From Diabrotica undecimpunctata (taxonomy: Eukaryota; Arthropoda; Insecta; Coleoptera; Chrysomelidae): a DNA stretch of 64,000 nucleotides. Below the pieces are notes generated by a model. It saw only the letters and a program-made list of their open reading frames with translations, searched no databases and was not told the origin of the DNA. Position numbers and translations under genes: made by a program. Below are positions 1 to 11,520 of this stretch, piece after piece (the stretch's first letter is position 1; each line of letters starts with the position of its first letter). Location of the stretch: NCBI RefSeq assembly GCF_040954645.1, contig NC_092809.1, forward strand, positions 84,852,573 through 84,916,572, given 5' to 3'.

Positions 1-475
1 ATGGCAACAAACTTGGAACAACACTCCATAAAGGCTATACGAAGTCAACAAACATCCACATCTTCGGAAACCAAAAATAAAAGACAGAAGAGAGCATGTG
101 ATACTTATCCGTCTTCGTATCGGCCATACATGACTTACTCATAGCTATTTACTACAGCGCAAAAATAAACCAGTTTGTGAAGTGTGCAACCGTGTTCTAA
201 CGGTAAAACATTTTTTAATACAGTGTCCTAAATATAACAGTGAACGACTCAAATATAGCATACCCAACTGCCCTAAACGAAAATACAGATACCCAAAGAA
301 TAATTTCTTATCTTAAAGACTGTCAACTTCTTCATAAGATTTAAAACATACATTGTAATACACATACATATTATTATTATTAATTATAAACTAATGTATA
401 TACACTATTTGTATCAACTGTAACATTAATCTAAATACGCTAATGCCTCTGCGTGGTAGATGCGTTAAAAAAAAG
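1..475 (+). mobile_element. 3' end of a jockey/I-type LINE
   Basis: Bases 161-316 read as the C-terminal tail of a LINE ORF2, with a cysteine pattern CEVCN, then LTVKHFLIQCPKYNSERLKY, then a TAA stop. This Cys/His tail follows the RNase H domain in I and jockey-type LINEs and is thought to bind nucleic acid. After the stop comes an AT-rich 3' untranslated region ending near GCGTTAAAAAAAA at about 466-474. That looks like the 3' terminus and tail. The frame upstream of 161 is broken, so only the end of the element is present. The family is clear from the motif; the exact clade is not. Confidence 0.6.
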
Positions 476-529
476 GTACTTATATTAGATTATAGATTAT
501 ATTAGATTTATATTGGATTAGATATTCAG
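476..529. repeat. TTAGAT-rich low-complexity stretch
   Basis: Short imperfect repeats of TTAGAT/TATATTAGA follow directly after the LINE tail. This is probably decayed tail or simple sequence. Confidence 0.4.
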
Positions 530-960
530 TTTTGTGAAAGCGTCTGTCTTAGACAAATTAAAGGAGCGCTCCTAAGATTTTTCGGGGTTTGGCTTAAAAT
601 TAATTCGTAGTTTATTTTTATTATATTTAAGGCATCATTTAGATTTTTATTCACTTCAGCAACAAAAGTTTTGGTCGTGCAATGTATCGTCTACATGAAA
701 GTCCTAGTATCTACTGGTCTCGGTTAATCATTTGTGTAAATGTAATACAGTGTAGGCGCCATTACGCTACCCCAAGCGAAACCATTCATCTGCGTTCTTC
801 ATCTTACCATTGAATGATACGAAAAATCTTCTGTTCTGTAGTGTAGATATACATATCTCCGGTTTTGGAGAAATGTCCTCTAATTTAATATGTGGTAAGT
901 GGCATTTAGATTGACAAATACCACCCCTGATACCCGATATCTTTCGTACCCGTTGTTGCT
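530..960 (-). mobile_element. Decayed LINE reverse-transcriptase fragment
   Basis: The minus strand matches the RT fragment at 10830-11520 in the same order: the block read as FFISLNGKN at 11300, the GLPQG-type block, an NIYTND-type block and the active-site box. Here the active-site box reads HVDD instead of the usual YADD, and several stops and frameshifts are present. The left end also shares the GTGAAAGCGTCT text with the 11520 region. The piece is the palm of a jockey/CR1-like reverse transcriptase and is not functional. Its inner part (from about 880) belongs to the left arm of the large palindrome. Confidence 0.55.
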
Positions 961-1982
961 TTTTGCAAAAACAGGTACGTTATTACGTACGTTAATAAGT
1001 ATTACGAATAAAAATAAATAAGCAAGAAGAATACAAGTGAACTATATTTAAACCAAGTGACAGAAAAAAGAATATTCTATATACATTTACTTCTAAATTA
1101 AAAATTAAATTTTGATATGCCTGACAACGAAAGATACAAAAACACAATTATTTAAAGTTGAAAATAATAGCTTGTACAAGCGATAAAGCATTTAAAACTA
1201 TAAGACCGAACATATTATATGTAATTGTAATAGATATGTTGCCGAGAATCAAGTTACCCTAAGGTACTGAAATATTTCTTCTTTTAGTATCTGCCATAAG
1301 TGTATCCATGTATTTATGTGTATCTAAAATATAGTATATAGGATATTTAATTCCCTACATTTAAAAATCGAAATATTGAAATTAGACAGTAAAAAATTGG
1401 AATTTTAAGAATGATTTATAAATTGTTATAATTTAAATTTTACTACTTCTAGAAACAAATATTTTATACGTCATAAACTGTAGCAATCGAAACATCGGAA
1501 CGTACATTTATATAATAAATATTTCAGTGCCAACGCATTTAAAAAAAAATACTAATAAATAAAAATGAACTCTTGCCTTTTCCAAGTTTATAATAGACAC
1601 TACTTAAGTTTAAAAATAATTAAAGCAAGTAATATAAATTACCACCGTAAAATATTTAACTACATTAACCAAGTATTTGTGAAATTTCTCGATGACTAAA
1701 TTGATTGATATTTAAATAAATTTGAAGTTCCAAAACGTACCTGCTGTAAAATTTGAAAGTCTACGACTAATCAAATTATTGGCAACATCGCAAGAGTTTA
1801 GTTGTGTACGCGAAGGTATACATACGGATCCCAAAAGTGTTTTAACCTATTACAGAGTTCACTTAATCCTACATGTTGCTCGGAGTCTACATAAAGCGCT
1901 ACGCAGATAATAATATACACGGTGTATATTCTACTGGAGTTAGTATAATACCGTTTTAGAACGGAGCTTACATTAACCGCTA

Positions 1983-2068
<86 letters not shown>

Positions 2069-3165
2069 TCTAGCGGTTAATGAGAGCTCCGTACTAAAAC
2101 GGTATTATACTAACTCCAGGCGAATATACACCGTGTATATTATTATTTGGGTAGCGCTTTATGTGGACTCCGACCAACACGTCGGATTAAGTGGACTCTG
2201 TAATAGGTTAAAACACTTTTGGGATCCGTATACATTTCTTTGCGTACCCAACTAAACTCCTCCGATGTTGCCAATAATTTGATTAGTCGTAGATTTTTAA
2301 ATTTTACAGCAGGTACGTTTTGGAACTTCAAATTTATTTAAATATCAATCAATTTAGTCATCGAGAAATTTCACAAATACGTACTTGGTTAATGTAGTTA
2401 AATATTTTAATAATTATAATTTATATTACTTGCTTTAATTATAGATAAACTGAAATTAGTGTCTATTATAAACTTTGAATAGGCAAGTGTCCATTTTTAT
2501 GTACTAGAATTTTTTTTAATACATTGGCACTGAAATATTTATTATATTATAAATGTACTTTCCGATGTTTCGATTGCTATAGTGTATGACTTACAATATT
2601 TGTTTCATCAAGCAGTAAAATTTAAATTATAATAATTTATAAATCAATCTTAAAATTATAATTTTTTACTGTCTAATTTAAATATTTCAATTTTTTAATG
2701 TAGGGAATTCAATATACTACTATACTTTAGATACACATAAACACATAGATATAATATTTTGGTGTCTTATGGTATAATTTTAGCCAACATATCTATTACA
2801 ATTACATATAATATGTTCGGCCTTATCGTTTTAAATACTTTGTCGCTTGTGCAAGCTATCATTGTTTTCAATGTTAAATCATTGTTTTTTGTATCTTGCG
2901 TTGTCAGGCATATAATTTTTAATTTAGAAGTACATGTATGTATAATATTCTTTTTTCTGTCACTTGGTTTAAATATAGTACACTTACATTCTTCTTGCTT
3001 ATTTATTTTTATTCGTAATACTTATAAAGTATGTAATAACGTACCCGTTGTTGCAAAAATCAACAACGGGTACGAAAGATATCAGGTATTAGGGGTAGTA
3101 TTTGTCAATCGAAATGCCGCTTACGACATATTAAATTAGAGAAAATTTCTCCAAAAATTCTATGA
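880..3165. repeat. Large imperfect palindrome with a (TA)n centre
   Basis: The left arm (about 880-1986) is the reverse complement of the right arm (about 2067-3165) along roughly 1.1 kb. An 80-base (TA)n lies at the exact centre. Matching landmarks are CGCTAGATG at 1978 with ATCTAGCGG at 2068, and the two small frames at 1722-1910 (+) and 2143-2331 (-), which encode the same 62-residue text with about 12 differences. The outer ends carry the same LINE RT segment. The arms have diverged by roughly 10-20%, so this is an old inverted duplication or foldback element, not a folded read artefact. Confidence 0.85.
1987..2066. repeat. (TA)n microsatellite, 80 bp
   Basis: A pure TA run forms the symmetric centre (loop) of the 2.3 kb palindrome. 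Confidence 0.97.
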
Positions 3166-3200
3166 CGTCCCCTTAGATAAAAACATCACTTGTTTTATTC
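3040..3200 (+). mobile_element. LINE reverse-transcriptase fragment (right arm)
   Basis: The frame reads YERYQVLGVVFVNRNAAYDI followed by a degraded continuation. This is the AAYD (VDLTAAYDT-type) box of a jockey/CR1-like RT. The same text lies at 11140-11220 and, inverted, at the outer end of the left arm. A short inverted repeat GTACCCGTTGTTG / CAACAACGGGTAC sits just before it. Only about 50 codons survive. Confidence 0.55.
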
Positions 3201-3884
3201 ACAATCTAGATTGAATTGCTCTCTTCTGTTGATTCGCTTGTATTTGTTTTTCATTTTGTTGATTTTAAGTAAAACATTTTTCGTGTTCTCTTCACTTTGT
3301 TGAAGATGTCGCAGACGGGAGAGAGTTTCTTATGAGATCAATATCATTACCATATGCTAGAAGTGCTTGGTACTTTGGGCCATTAATGGATTGTATTTTA
3401 AATAGGCGATTTCTATTTTAGTAAGCTGTTCTTTAATTTTTTGAATATTTGAATTGAGAATCTGTATATTATTCGACTGTTTTATAACAGTGTTTCTTGT
3501 GTTATAGAATATAGTGCTGTTTATATAGTGCTGTTTAATAATAATAAAGTTCAAGCAACAATTCATATATGCAATAACTTGGTACTGATATCTCTGCTCC
3601 CCCATACCAGGTAGCAGTCCCGAAAACATTAAAACTGCTACACTCATTCTTCCTATTATCCAACGATTAGCCAGTCCAGGACTATACCCTTATTATGGTA
3701 CTAATATTGCTGCTGTCCCTTATAAGTGAATAAAATATGCAAGGAAGGTTTTGGCAATTTAATAGGATTTTGTATGTTAGAATATTATTACTCCGAGAAA
3801 GTGAAAAATATCTATTTGTTATACGGATTTAATCTATAGATGAAATATTAGAATGCTATTAGCAGCAAATAATCTGGCAGATAA
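3201..3884. other. No recognisable gene
   Basis: AT-rich sequence with a 96-codon minus-strand frame at 3357-3647 that is rich in Ile and Asn and matches nothing I recognise. I see no repeat boundary or RNA gene. Confidence 0.4.
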
Positions 3885-3902
3885 TATGCTGGAATTAGCA
3901 GT

Positions 3903-3949
3903 AGCTTGTACTAACAGTGGCCATACCTAGTCCACTGTTAGTACATGCT
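3903..3949. repeat. 18-bp inverted repeat
   Basis: AGCTTGTACTAACAGTGG (3903-3920) pairs with CCACTGTTAGTACATGCT (3932-3949) at 17 of 18 positions across an 11-base loop. It lies inside the RTE linker. Confidence 0.85.
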
Positions 3950-4859
3950 TTTAGAAAAGAGAAAGCCAACTTATCCAATTTAAAAGCAGACAAAATCAAT
4001 TCCAAATATGGATCGTAAGCCAATCCCTTATGTAAAGACTCTAAAGTAATAATTAGTGAAACTGTAAGCCAACAGCATAAAGTGCTGGTACTAGATATAC
4101 AAGTAAAATCTGAAATAAAACCAAAATATCGAGGAGAGTCACAAAAACAATTAATTGACGTTAACAAGCGACAAAGTAGTTCAATTTAGAACAGAAATAA
4201 AAAAAGAATGTGTTGGAATATGGAAAAAGGTCATAATGAAATTTGGAGAAATGTGTCAAAAATTATTAAAGAGGGTGTAACTAAAATACTTGAAAAAATC
4301 TCAGAAAATTTACTTAAAAATTGGTAAATATAGATAGTCAGACGATGTTTAAGACAATATAAAAGACAAGAGAAGATTATATAAGGAGGGACAAGAAAAC
4401 ATATCAGAATAAGATTATCAAAAGTATCAAATAGATAAAGAGAAAGCAAATGTGCGGTAGCACAATCTAAGGTAGCAGCGCATGAAAAGCTGTACAATGA
4501 ACTGAGTACTAAGAAAAAAACATATACAAAATTGTTAAAAGTGGAGCAAAGAAAACCAAAGATTTTAATCAGATTAAATGTATACGAGATAAATACATTA
4601 AACTATTTATGCAAGGAAAGGATCTAAAAAATAGCTACAAGGAGTTCTTTAACGACCAATTAAACTAAGAGTTTGAGAAAGCATCTATAGAGGCAACAGA
4701 GACAGTAATAGCAATGGTGCCGAAAATGACGACCGCGGAAGTAATTCAAGAGCTACATAAGATGAAAAAAGAAAAGGCATAGGTCCTGATGGCATCCCTG
4801 GATATATATGATCAGCATTAGGAAAATCAGGAACAAGTTGGCTAACAGGACTATTTAAT

Positions 4860-5077
4860 CTTCTTCTTCTTCTTCTAATGGCGCTACAACCCTTTGTGAG
4901 TCTTGGCCTGCTTAACAATGTTCTTCCATTCTGCCCTGTCGGATACTTTCCTTCGCCACTGCCTGATGTTCATGGTTTTAAGATCCCTCTCTACGTCGTC
5001 TATCCATCTTTTACGGGGCCTTCCTCTTGTTCTGTTTCCTTGGGGCTTCCATCTCTGGACTACTTTTACAGCTCACA
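4860..5077 (-). mobile_element. 5'-truncated LINE tail inserted in the RTE element
   Basis: The minus strand encodes the C-terminus of an RT protein with the boxes GRPRKRWIDDVERDL, MNIRQWRRKVSDRAEW and KQAKTHKGL, then a stop. A short 3' end terminating in (GAA)n follows, seen on the plus strand as CTTCTTCTTCTTCTT. It is flanked by a perfect 16-bp target-site duplication, AACAGGACTATTTAAT, at 4844-4859 and 5078-5093. It is therefore a clean target-primed insertion of about 218 bp. A second copy of the same 3' end lies at 22986-23076. Confidence 0.9.
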
Positions 5078-5780
5078 AACAGGACTATTTAATAGAATTT
5101 TGAAAGTAAGGCGAATACCGGATGAATGGAGAAGTAGCATTTTAGTACCTGTATACAAAAACAAAGTAGATGTTAAACTCTGTACAAACTATAGAGCCCT
5201 AAAACTACTCTGTCACACCATGAAACTGTGGGAGAGAATAATTGATAGTAGGATAGAGGAAGAAACAGAAATATTAGGAAATCAGTTTAAATTCATGCAA
5301 GGCATATCAACAACGGATGCAATTTTTATCATAAGGCAAGCAATGGAAAACTAATGTTAGAACAAGTGAGGGTAAGACTGATAAATTTCATTTGAGAATA
5401 GTATTGCATCAGGGGTCAGTGCTAATCCCTTATCTCTTCTAATTAGTGTTGGAAAAATTAACGAAAACATGTTAAGGAGATAACCCTTGGTGCCTTATGT
5501 ATGCTAACGATGTGGTGTTAGTAAGAGATAAGGAGAGATAATTGAATTAATGATTGAGACAATGGAGATGGGCGCTTGAGCAAAAAGGTCTAAAAATAAG
5601 GTAAACAAAAACAGAGTATCTAAAGTGTGCATTTAAAAATCAACATTAGATATTGATATTGGATACCCTATACTATTTATCAACGGAAATACTAAGATCA
5701 CACGGGGAGAATAATATGGGTTATTTCTGGTTTCGTCAAAATTTACGCTGAAATTACTAACAAGAGAGTGCTCTCACTTC

Positions 5781-6225
5781 CACATGTTGAAATTGATATA
5801 TAGTACCAACAGATGCTAGTCATATACCATCAGCACTAATAAAATGGAAACTATCAAATTAATGTCAATTTCATTTAATCAAACGTACTAACCTTAAAAA
5901 TGATCATTTAAGATAACACACCTCAAAAATATTGACAATAAATTAAAAATAGCTTAAGCGTTATAAAAGTAACAGAGCAGCAAAGCTCACAGCATGAGAA
6001 TAGTGCCTCGTACTTTTATAAAGAAATTTGTTGACAGACAAATATTTATTTTTTTATATACTAGGTTCTAAGAAAAGTGTACTCAAAACGAATAAATATT
6101 ATCTAACAAGTGTTTTATTCCAGTTTCATATGAAAGCACCAGATCTTAGATATTATAAATTTCGTCATAGGTGCAAATTATAAATGAAAACCAAATGATA
6201 GAGCATATAGTGAAATATAAATATC
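5781..6225. other. No recognisable gene
   Basis: AT-rich spacer between the RTE remnant and the piggyBac transposon. I see no coding or RNA signal. Confidence 0.4.
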
Positions 6226-6416
6226 TTAGCCCTCTATTGGCCGACTTTTTTGTAAACTTGTTTGTTTATAAAATGTTTTAATTTGTATATGTGCTCAAAT
6301 ATCCATTTACAACAACTAGTAATTTTTTTAGATTTTTTAAATTTCGTTTGGGGAGAGTTTTGGGAGTGTTTAGCAAAAACTAACGAATTAAGTTATATAC
6401 TTATTTATTATGTCAT

Positions 6417-8088
6417 TCAAAAAAACAAATATTTGTAGTTAGTTGTAAAACATAAAGCAACTTTACATTTATCGCACATTACTTTAGAAGTATTACAGCA
6501 TCCTGGTTTTTTGCATCTTTCCTTTTTTTCAGAAATTACTGGCCAGTGGAAGGTTTGGTCAAGCCCAACTTCCTTTGGTAGTACAATAGCAGTAGATCCT
6601 CTCCTCTGTTTTTTTACAATTTCGTTCTCAATTTCACTGAGCCTGGGACGTCCTTTGTTTTTGATCTGATCATTGCTTGCTAACAGTACGCTACATAAGT
6701 GGGACTTATGTAGCGTACTGGTTTTTCTTTTTAATTTCAAAGTAATCGCAATCACGACGATGCAACAACTAGCTGTTAACAACAGCTAAATCCAGAAGGT
6801 GAAAAAATATTTTTAGATACCACTTTTTAGATCTCATGTCTGTTCGGTAAAGAGCAATTAGTGAATCCATAAGATCGACACCTCCAATAAATTTATTATA
6901 AAATTGTACTGAATTTGGACAGCATACAATAATTCTTGATTTTTGTTTCTTATCCCACCTCTTGACTAACGAAGTAGGCTTAGAACCAACAAATGTACTA
7001 AGCAAATGAACCGGTTTATTATCGTACCACTTTAACGCTGTTTGTCTTATGCCATCTACTGTAGCGTGCTTTTCTTCTACAGTACCTCTGCCCTGTTTCT
7101 TCATATTCTTGTCATCAGAAAAATGGCAATAAGGCAATCTGTTTGGAAGAACAGTTCCCAAACATTGCAGTCCACGTTTTTCCATTTCAATCTGCAACTG
7201 AATGCCATTGAACCAGTTGTCAAAATATACTTTATAGTATTTGTTTGGTTTGATTATCTCACACAATCTTATTACTACATTACCGCTGATGTCTACATTA
7301 GGTAAATGAAGGGGATCTTTAACAGTTCCTGTATATAATTCCCAGTTATAAACAATACCATTGCTATCACACAAAACAAATGCCTTGTATCCCCATTTTT
7401 TGGGTTTGTTCTTCATATATTGTTTTAAAGAATGTGCCTCTTTGAATGGTATCATTTGTTCATCAATACACAATTTTTAACTCATTGGAATACTTTGAAA
7501 ATTTTAAAATAGACCGTTGATGAATGGTCTAATTTTGTATAACTTATCGTTATTGTTGACCATATTTTCGTTATTATTGAAATGCGTTTTAGTTTTTATT
7601 TCTTCCCAGCGATTCCTAGATATAGTATCGACTATTTGAGCAATACGTGTTTCCTTCTGCCAAAATGATCTTGTCCTTGGCAAGCCATATATTGACATCA
7701 GTAGAACAGATCCAATAAATTGGTTTAATTCTGCTAGTGTCATATTCAATGGTTTATTTATATTCTTTTGCAGTGCATACAAATTACTTTGTTCTACTAT
7801 GTTTTCCAGCATATTGGTAGATATCATCTTTTTAAAATAATGTAGAGGGGATTCCGGTTCTAATAATTTGCATGTTGGTAAATTACCTTTCCATTCTGGA
7901 ATTGGAAATACTGTTCGAGAACCACTCTTCCACTGAATGTTTTTTACGATCATTTTTGACCTTTTGAGCACATTTTGTTCAGTGTGTTTTTCAGTTTTAT
8001 CGGTATCGCCCTCATCTTCATCTTAGTCTAAATCTAAATTGGTATCCTGGTCTAAATTTGCTTCGTACAAATCGTCTTCATTTTCCAT
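6417..8088 (-). pseudogene. piggyBac transposase pseudogene
   Basis: This would have been the cut-and-paste transposase (DDE_Tnp_1_7 family). From the ATG at 8088 there is an acidic N-terminus rich in Asp and Glu. The conserved core follows at 7971-7504, with NMTLAELNQFIGSVLLMSIY and SFWQKE. The second block at 7473-6769 carries the catalytic aspartates in CIDEQMIPFK, VYFDNWF and GGVDLMD. A C-terminal cysteine-rich finger (CKKPGCC, then CDKCKVALC) ends near 6417. The damage is mostly nonsense: TAA in the acidic region, two TAAs between 7510 and 7475 and a TAG near 6774. A frame change lies near a 37-bp hairpin at 6684-6720. All three catalytic Asp residues persist. Family assignment is secure; activity is excluded. 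Confidence 0.9.
6684..6720. repeat. Perfect 17-bp hairpin in the transposase
   Basis: CAGTACGCTACATAAGT and ACTTATGTAGCGTACTG pair at 17 of 17 positions around a GGG loop. It sits where the transposase reading frame shifts. Confidence 0.95.
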
Positions 8089-8636
8089 TTTATTTGATTC
8101 TGGATCGATTAATATCTGGGTACCTGGAAAATTTATTATTACTTTCTTATTATCACTACCAAAGTCAGAGTCTTTGGATTCCTCGGATATTTACTGCTTT
8201 TCCCGTAGAACGTTTTTGTATCCATCTTAAAGAAATAATTTAAAATAATATGGTAAAGTGTGGATTCAAAGCAACATACCTGTTTTTTATCACAGTACTG
8301 AAACAACACAATAAAATAAACAAATGTCAACGGTAATCAATATCTAAATGCTGATATAATGCCTCTGTATGTATTTTTATATAAATTGTACACAATTTAT
8401 AACAATAAATCACGATCGAAAATACAAACTAATAAGGCAGTCATGTCCATTTGACATACTGTTAAACATTTCCATATAGGTTTCATCATAGGTTCATAGA
8501 GTGTATTAAAATGTATAACCAAATATTGCCTGAAATTAACAGAGGGCATACTAGAGTCGGAAATTGTTTTAAAAAAGTTTTCTGCATCAAAAACTCCTTT
8601 GTTACCTTGAGTACACACGGGGCTATAGAGGGTTAA

Positions 8637-8889
8637 AATAGCTGTATCGAGCGAGGATAAGGTTATTGATGAGGAAAAAAAGACCTATCGCTAAGGAAGT
8701 GAGAAAGTAATAGGCAAACGCAAAGAGCACTTTAATTACATTAAATGAAATATGCATTACAATCTATCATGACACACATATCTTGATACACATAAAACAA
8801 GACAATTAATAAACACGTTAAGAGAATCTTAAGAAATAATAACCAAAATTTAATTTTTAATACACAAAAGAAATAATGATATACAGAAG
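8637..8889. other. No recognisable gene
   Basis: AT-rich flank between piggyBac and the next LINE. Nothing supported. Confidence 0.4.
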
Positions 8890-9895
8890 ATACACGAATT
8901 AAAAAAACGTTATCCCCTTATTGTACGCAAGAGAGATACCTCTAGGAAAAATCAAAACGATCGAAAATATATACCAAAACAACACAATAAAAGTAAAAGT
9001 AGAAGAAGAACTAACCGACCCTATTGAAGGTGACAATGGAATAAGACAGGAATATTACCTGAGTCCTCTATTATTCAACCTGATTATGGATGAAATAATA
9101 AAAAATAAGAACTAAAAAAGGATACCAAATGGAAGAAAAACAAATTAAAATAATCTGCTGTGCAGACGACGCAATACTACTCTTTTAAAGTGAAAATGAT
9201 TTACAACGTATGCTGTACCAATTTCATATAACCGCCAGAAAATTTAATATGTTAATTTGCCCAAAAGAGACAAAATGCATGGTTACAACAGCAAATTTAC
9301 TAAGATGTTAATTGGAGCTGGAAGGTCATATAATAGAACAAGTGTTAGAGCTTAAATATCTAGGCATCACATTATCTAGCTACGGAAAGCTCGAAACTAA
9401 AGTGGAAGACCCAGTGAATAGAGCAAACAGAGCCACAGGCTGCATAAATGAAACATTATGAAGAAATAAAAATATCGAAACAGAAACGAAAGGCAGAATT
9501 TACAAAACAGTCATCAGACCAATAATGACATACGCGGCAGAAACAAGATCTGACACAGAGAGGACAAAAAGGATATGAAACAGCAGAGATGAAAACATTT
9601 AGAAAAATTGATGGTAAGACACTATGGGACAGAGCTAGAAGTACATATATACGACGTAGATGCAAGGTGAAGAACATCAAAAACTGGTTAAGAAATAGAA
9701 GAGTAGAATGAAACGATCATATAAGCCGAATGACAACAAATAAAACAATAAAGACGGCAAGAGACGGTTAACCCATAGGAAGACGATCAGTAGGACGACC
9801 ACGAAAACGATGGAAAGGCAACTTACTGGAGGCACATTGAAAAACAGACAGTTATGTCTATATGAAAAGAAAAAGTAGAAGAAGAAGAAGATACT
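8890..9895 (+). mobile_element. LINE 3' half (RT palm to 3' end)
   Basis: Readable blocks in order: IPLGKIKTIENIYQNNTIKV, a GIRQEYYLSPLLFNLIMDEI box (normally RQGDSLSP), a CADDAILL active-site box, KYLGITLSSYGKLETKVED, and GRIYKTVIRPIMTYAAET. A RRSVGRPRKR-type tail follows, and the element ends in a GAAGAAGAAG run near 9880-9892. Stops and frame changes break every block. It is a 5'-truncated RTE-like LINE. The 3' GAA tail marks the true 3' terminus. Confidence 0.75.
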
Positions 9896-10829
9896 CAGGA
9901 TAACCATTAAAATAGTTGCAAGAAAGATAAAATAAATCAGTCATATTAATGTAGAATAGCAGAGGACAGAGTATTTGTCATAGCTTTGGACAAGTACCCA
10001 ATTGAAAAAAGAACACAGGTCGTTCAAAAAAGACGGAACTCTAGAAAGAAAATAGCATAGATTTAAAAAAATAAAAGCATAAACATGTCTTTTTCTACTT
10101 TTTTAATATTGAAGATACGTAAATAGTACATTGAATTAAAATGTAACCTTTGATATCTGTGATAAACCCATCACCTGAACAGTGGCGCCGATGTATGTAG
10201 TTAAGATTGTTCACACTTATTTTACCTGTTTATTTTTTTATTATCTATATATGAGTTGTGACAGATATCACAAACTTATTTATTTTCCACAAAGAGGTTC
10301 TTTAGAACCTAAAATTATTACTATACAAATCTGATTCGACATATCTTCAAAAAGTAATACACGGCATGTAAAATTTAAATTTTTAATAAAAAGTAAAAGA
10401 TTACGCATTACTTATGGGGTTTAAAAAACGAGCCTTTAGGAAGATTGAAGTACTAATAAGACCACCGCAATCGGGCATACCCCGGGTAATGATTAATTAA
10501 TTAATCGGCTAATTCTTCAGTCACCCCTTTAATATGATTTTGTCAAATTGGTCCTTTTTAGGACCAACTATTCTAATAACATATGTCTATAACTGTTAAG
10601 GGTATATCTAAAAATCAAGAAACTTTACTTTATTTAAACTTATCAGACATATGAGCTAAACACGAATCTGACTAATTTCTAGTCCAGGAAACACATATAG
10701 GGCCTAACCTAGGGTATTTGGTATATAGCTGATCGCTGAAAACCACATTATAGATATAGACATACTATTTCTATCGGAAAAAAAGCAAAGAATAACTCAA
10801 AGTAAGAAAGAACAAAACCAGTCAGCTAA
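9896..10829. other. No recognisable gene
   Basis: About 0.9 kb of AT-rich DNA. I see no ORF, repeat pair or RNA gene that I can support. Confidence 0.4.
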
Positions 10830-11520
10830 GAGAACCTTTTAATGATTTTGAGCTTGGATCCACCATCTACATATTTAATGAAAAATAATACAAATACCGA
10901 CATTGAGGATCTGAGCACAAAGCTTATTACGAAATCTGGACCAAAAACACTACAATGGCTTATCCAGATGATGAACAACTGTATTCAAATTAGGAGATAC
11001 CCAAAGTCTAGAGACAAGCCAAAGTTGTTACCTTGCTTAAACCTGGCAAAAACTCCAACGACCACAAAAACTATCAGCCGAAATTTTTAGTTTGTCAGCC
11101 ATTCAAAGTAATGTACATCACAAATACTAAATCAAAGATGGGTACGAAAAATATCGGGTATCAGTGGTGGTATTTTTCAATCTAAATGCCGCTTACGACA
11201 CCTTAACTTACAGAATATTTTTTCAAAAACTATATGATATCCCCTTGGATAACAAACTCACTTATATTGTCTGCTTATGCCTACACAAGAGAATATTTTT
11301 TATATCACTCAATGGTAAGAATAGCAGATGAAGAACGGTCTCGCTTGGGGTAGCATAAAGGCACCTACACTGTATAACATTTACACAAACGAACGATCCA
11401 TACCGGTAGATACTAGGACTTCTATTATATAGACGATACACCTATTATTGCACAATAAAAATAAACTATGAATCAATTTTCAGCCAAAACCCCTGAAAAG
11501 CTCGTGTGTGCTCCTTCAAT
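10830..11520 (+). mobile_element. LINE reverse-transcriptase fragment
   Basis: The frame at 10842-11090 reads GPKTLQWLIQMMNNCIQIRR then RDKPKLLPCLNL, the finger region of a jockey/CR1-type RT. It continues in shifted frames through an AAYDTL box (11195), FFISLNGKN (11300), a GVA..HLHCITFTQTND block corresponding to the LYNIYTND region, and a YADD-equivalent near 11430 that has decayed. It is the same family as the pieces at 530-960 and 3040-3200 and preserves the longest collinear run of the three. Confidence 0.7.

Larger units (their letters stand above)
3885..5780 (+). mobile_element. RTE-type LINE, broken, with a nested insertion
   Basis: The order of an RTE ORF2 can be followed. First is the endonuclease-RT linker (QQHKVLVLDIQVKSEIKPKY at about 4063-4125). 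Next is the start of the RT domain (WLTGLFNRILK, with RIPDEWRSSILVPVYKNK at 5110-5165). Then come the boxes LWERIIDSRIEEET and NQFKFMQGISTTDAIFIIRQ, a GLHQGS-like box read here as VLHQGS, and YANDVVLV, where the usual YADD has become YAND. A deletion after 5351 removes the palm segment between IRQAMEN and the QGS box. Stops and frameshifts occur throughout. The element is dead, and its RT frame was split by the insertion at 4860-5077. Confidence 0.8.
6230..8632 (-). mobile_element. piggyBac-family DNA transposon, full length, dead
   Basis: The terminal inverted repeats are CCCTCTATTGG at 6230 and its counterpart at the right end, which reads CCCTCTATAGCCCCG on the minus strand (ending 8632). 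The right flank is TTAA (8633-8636) and the left is TTAG (6226-6229), the expected TTAA target duplication with one substitution. The length of 2403 bp is normal for piggyBac. The transposase runs on the minus strand. Both ends survive, so this copy could have been mobilised in trans until its repeats decayed. Confidence 0.9.

Noticed and set aside
1722..2331. Pair of 62-codon ORFs with almost the same protein on opposite strands
   Set aside because: They are mirrored pieces of the palindrome arms, short and without a recognisable domain, so similarity reflects the repeat, not a gene pair.
2759..3139. 126-codon plus-strand ORF
   Set aside because: It crosses palindrome arm and LINE RT fragment; only the last residues resemble RT and the rest is AT-rich noise.
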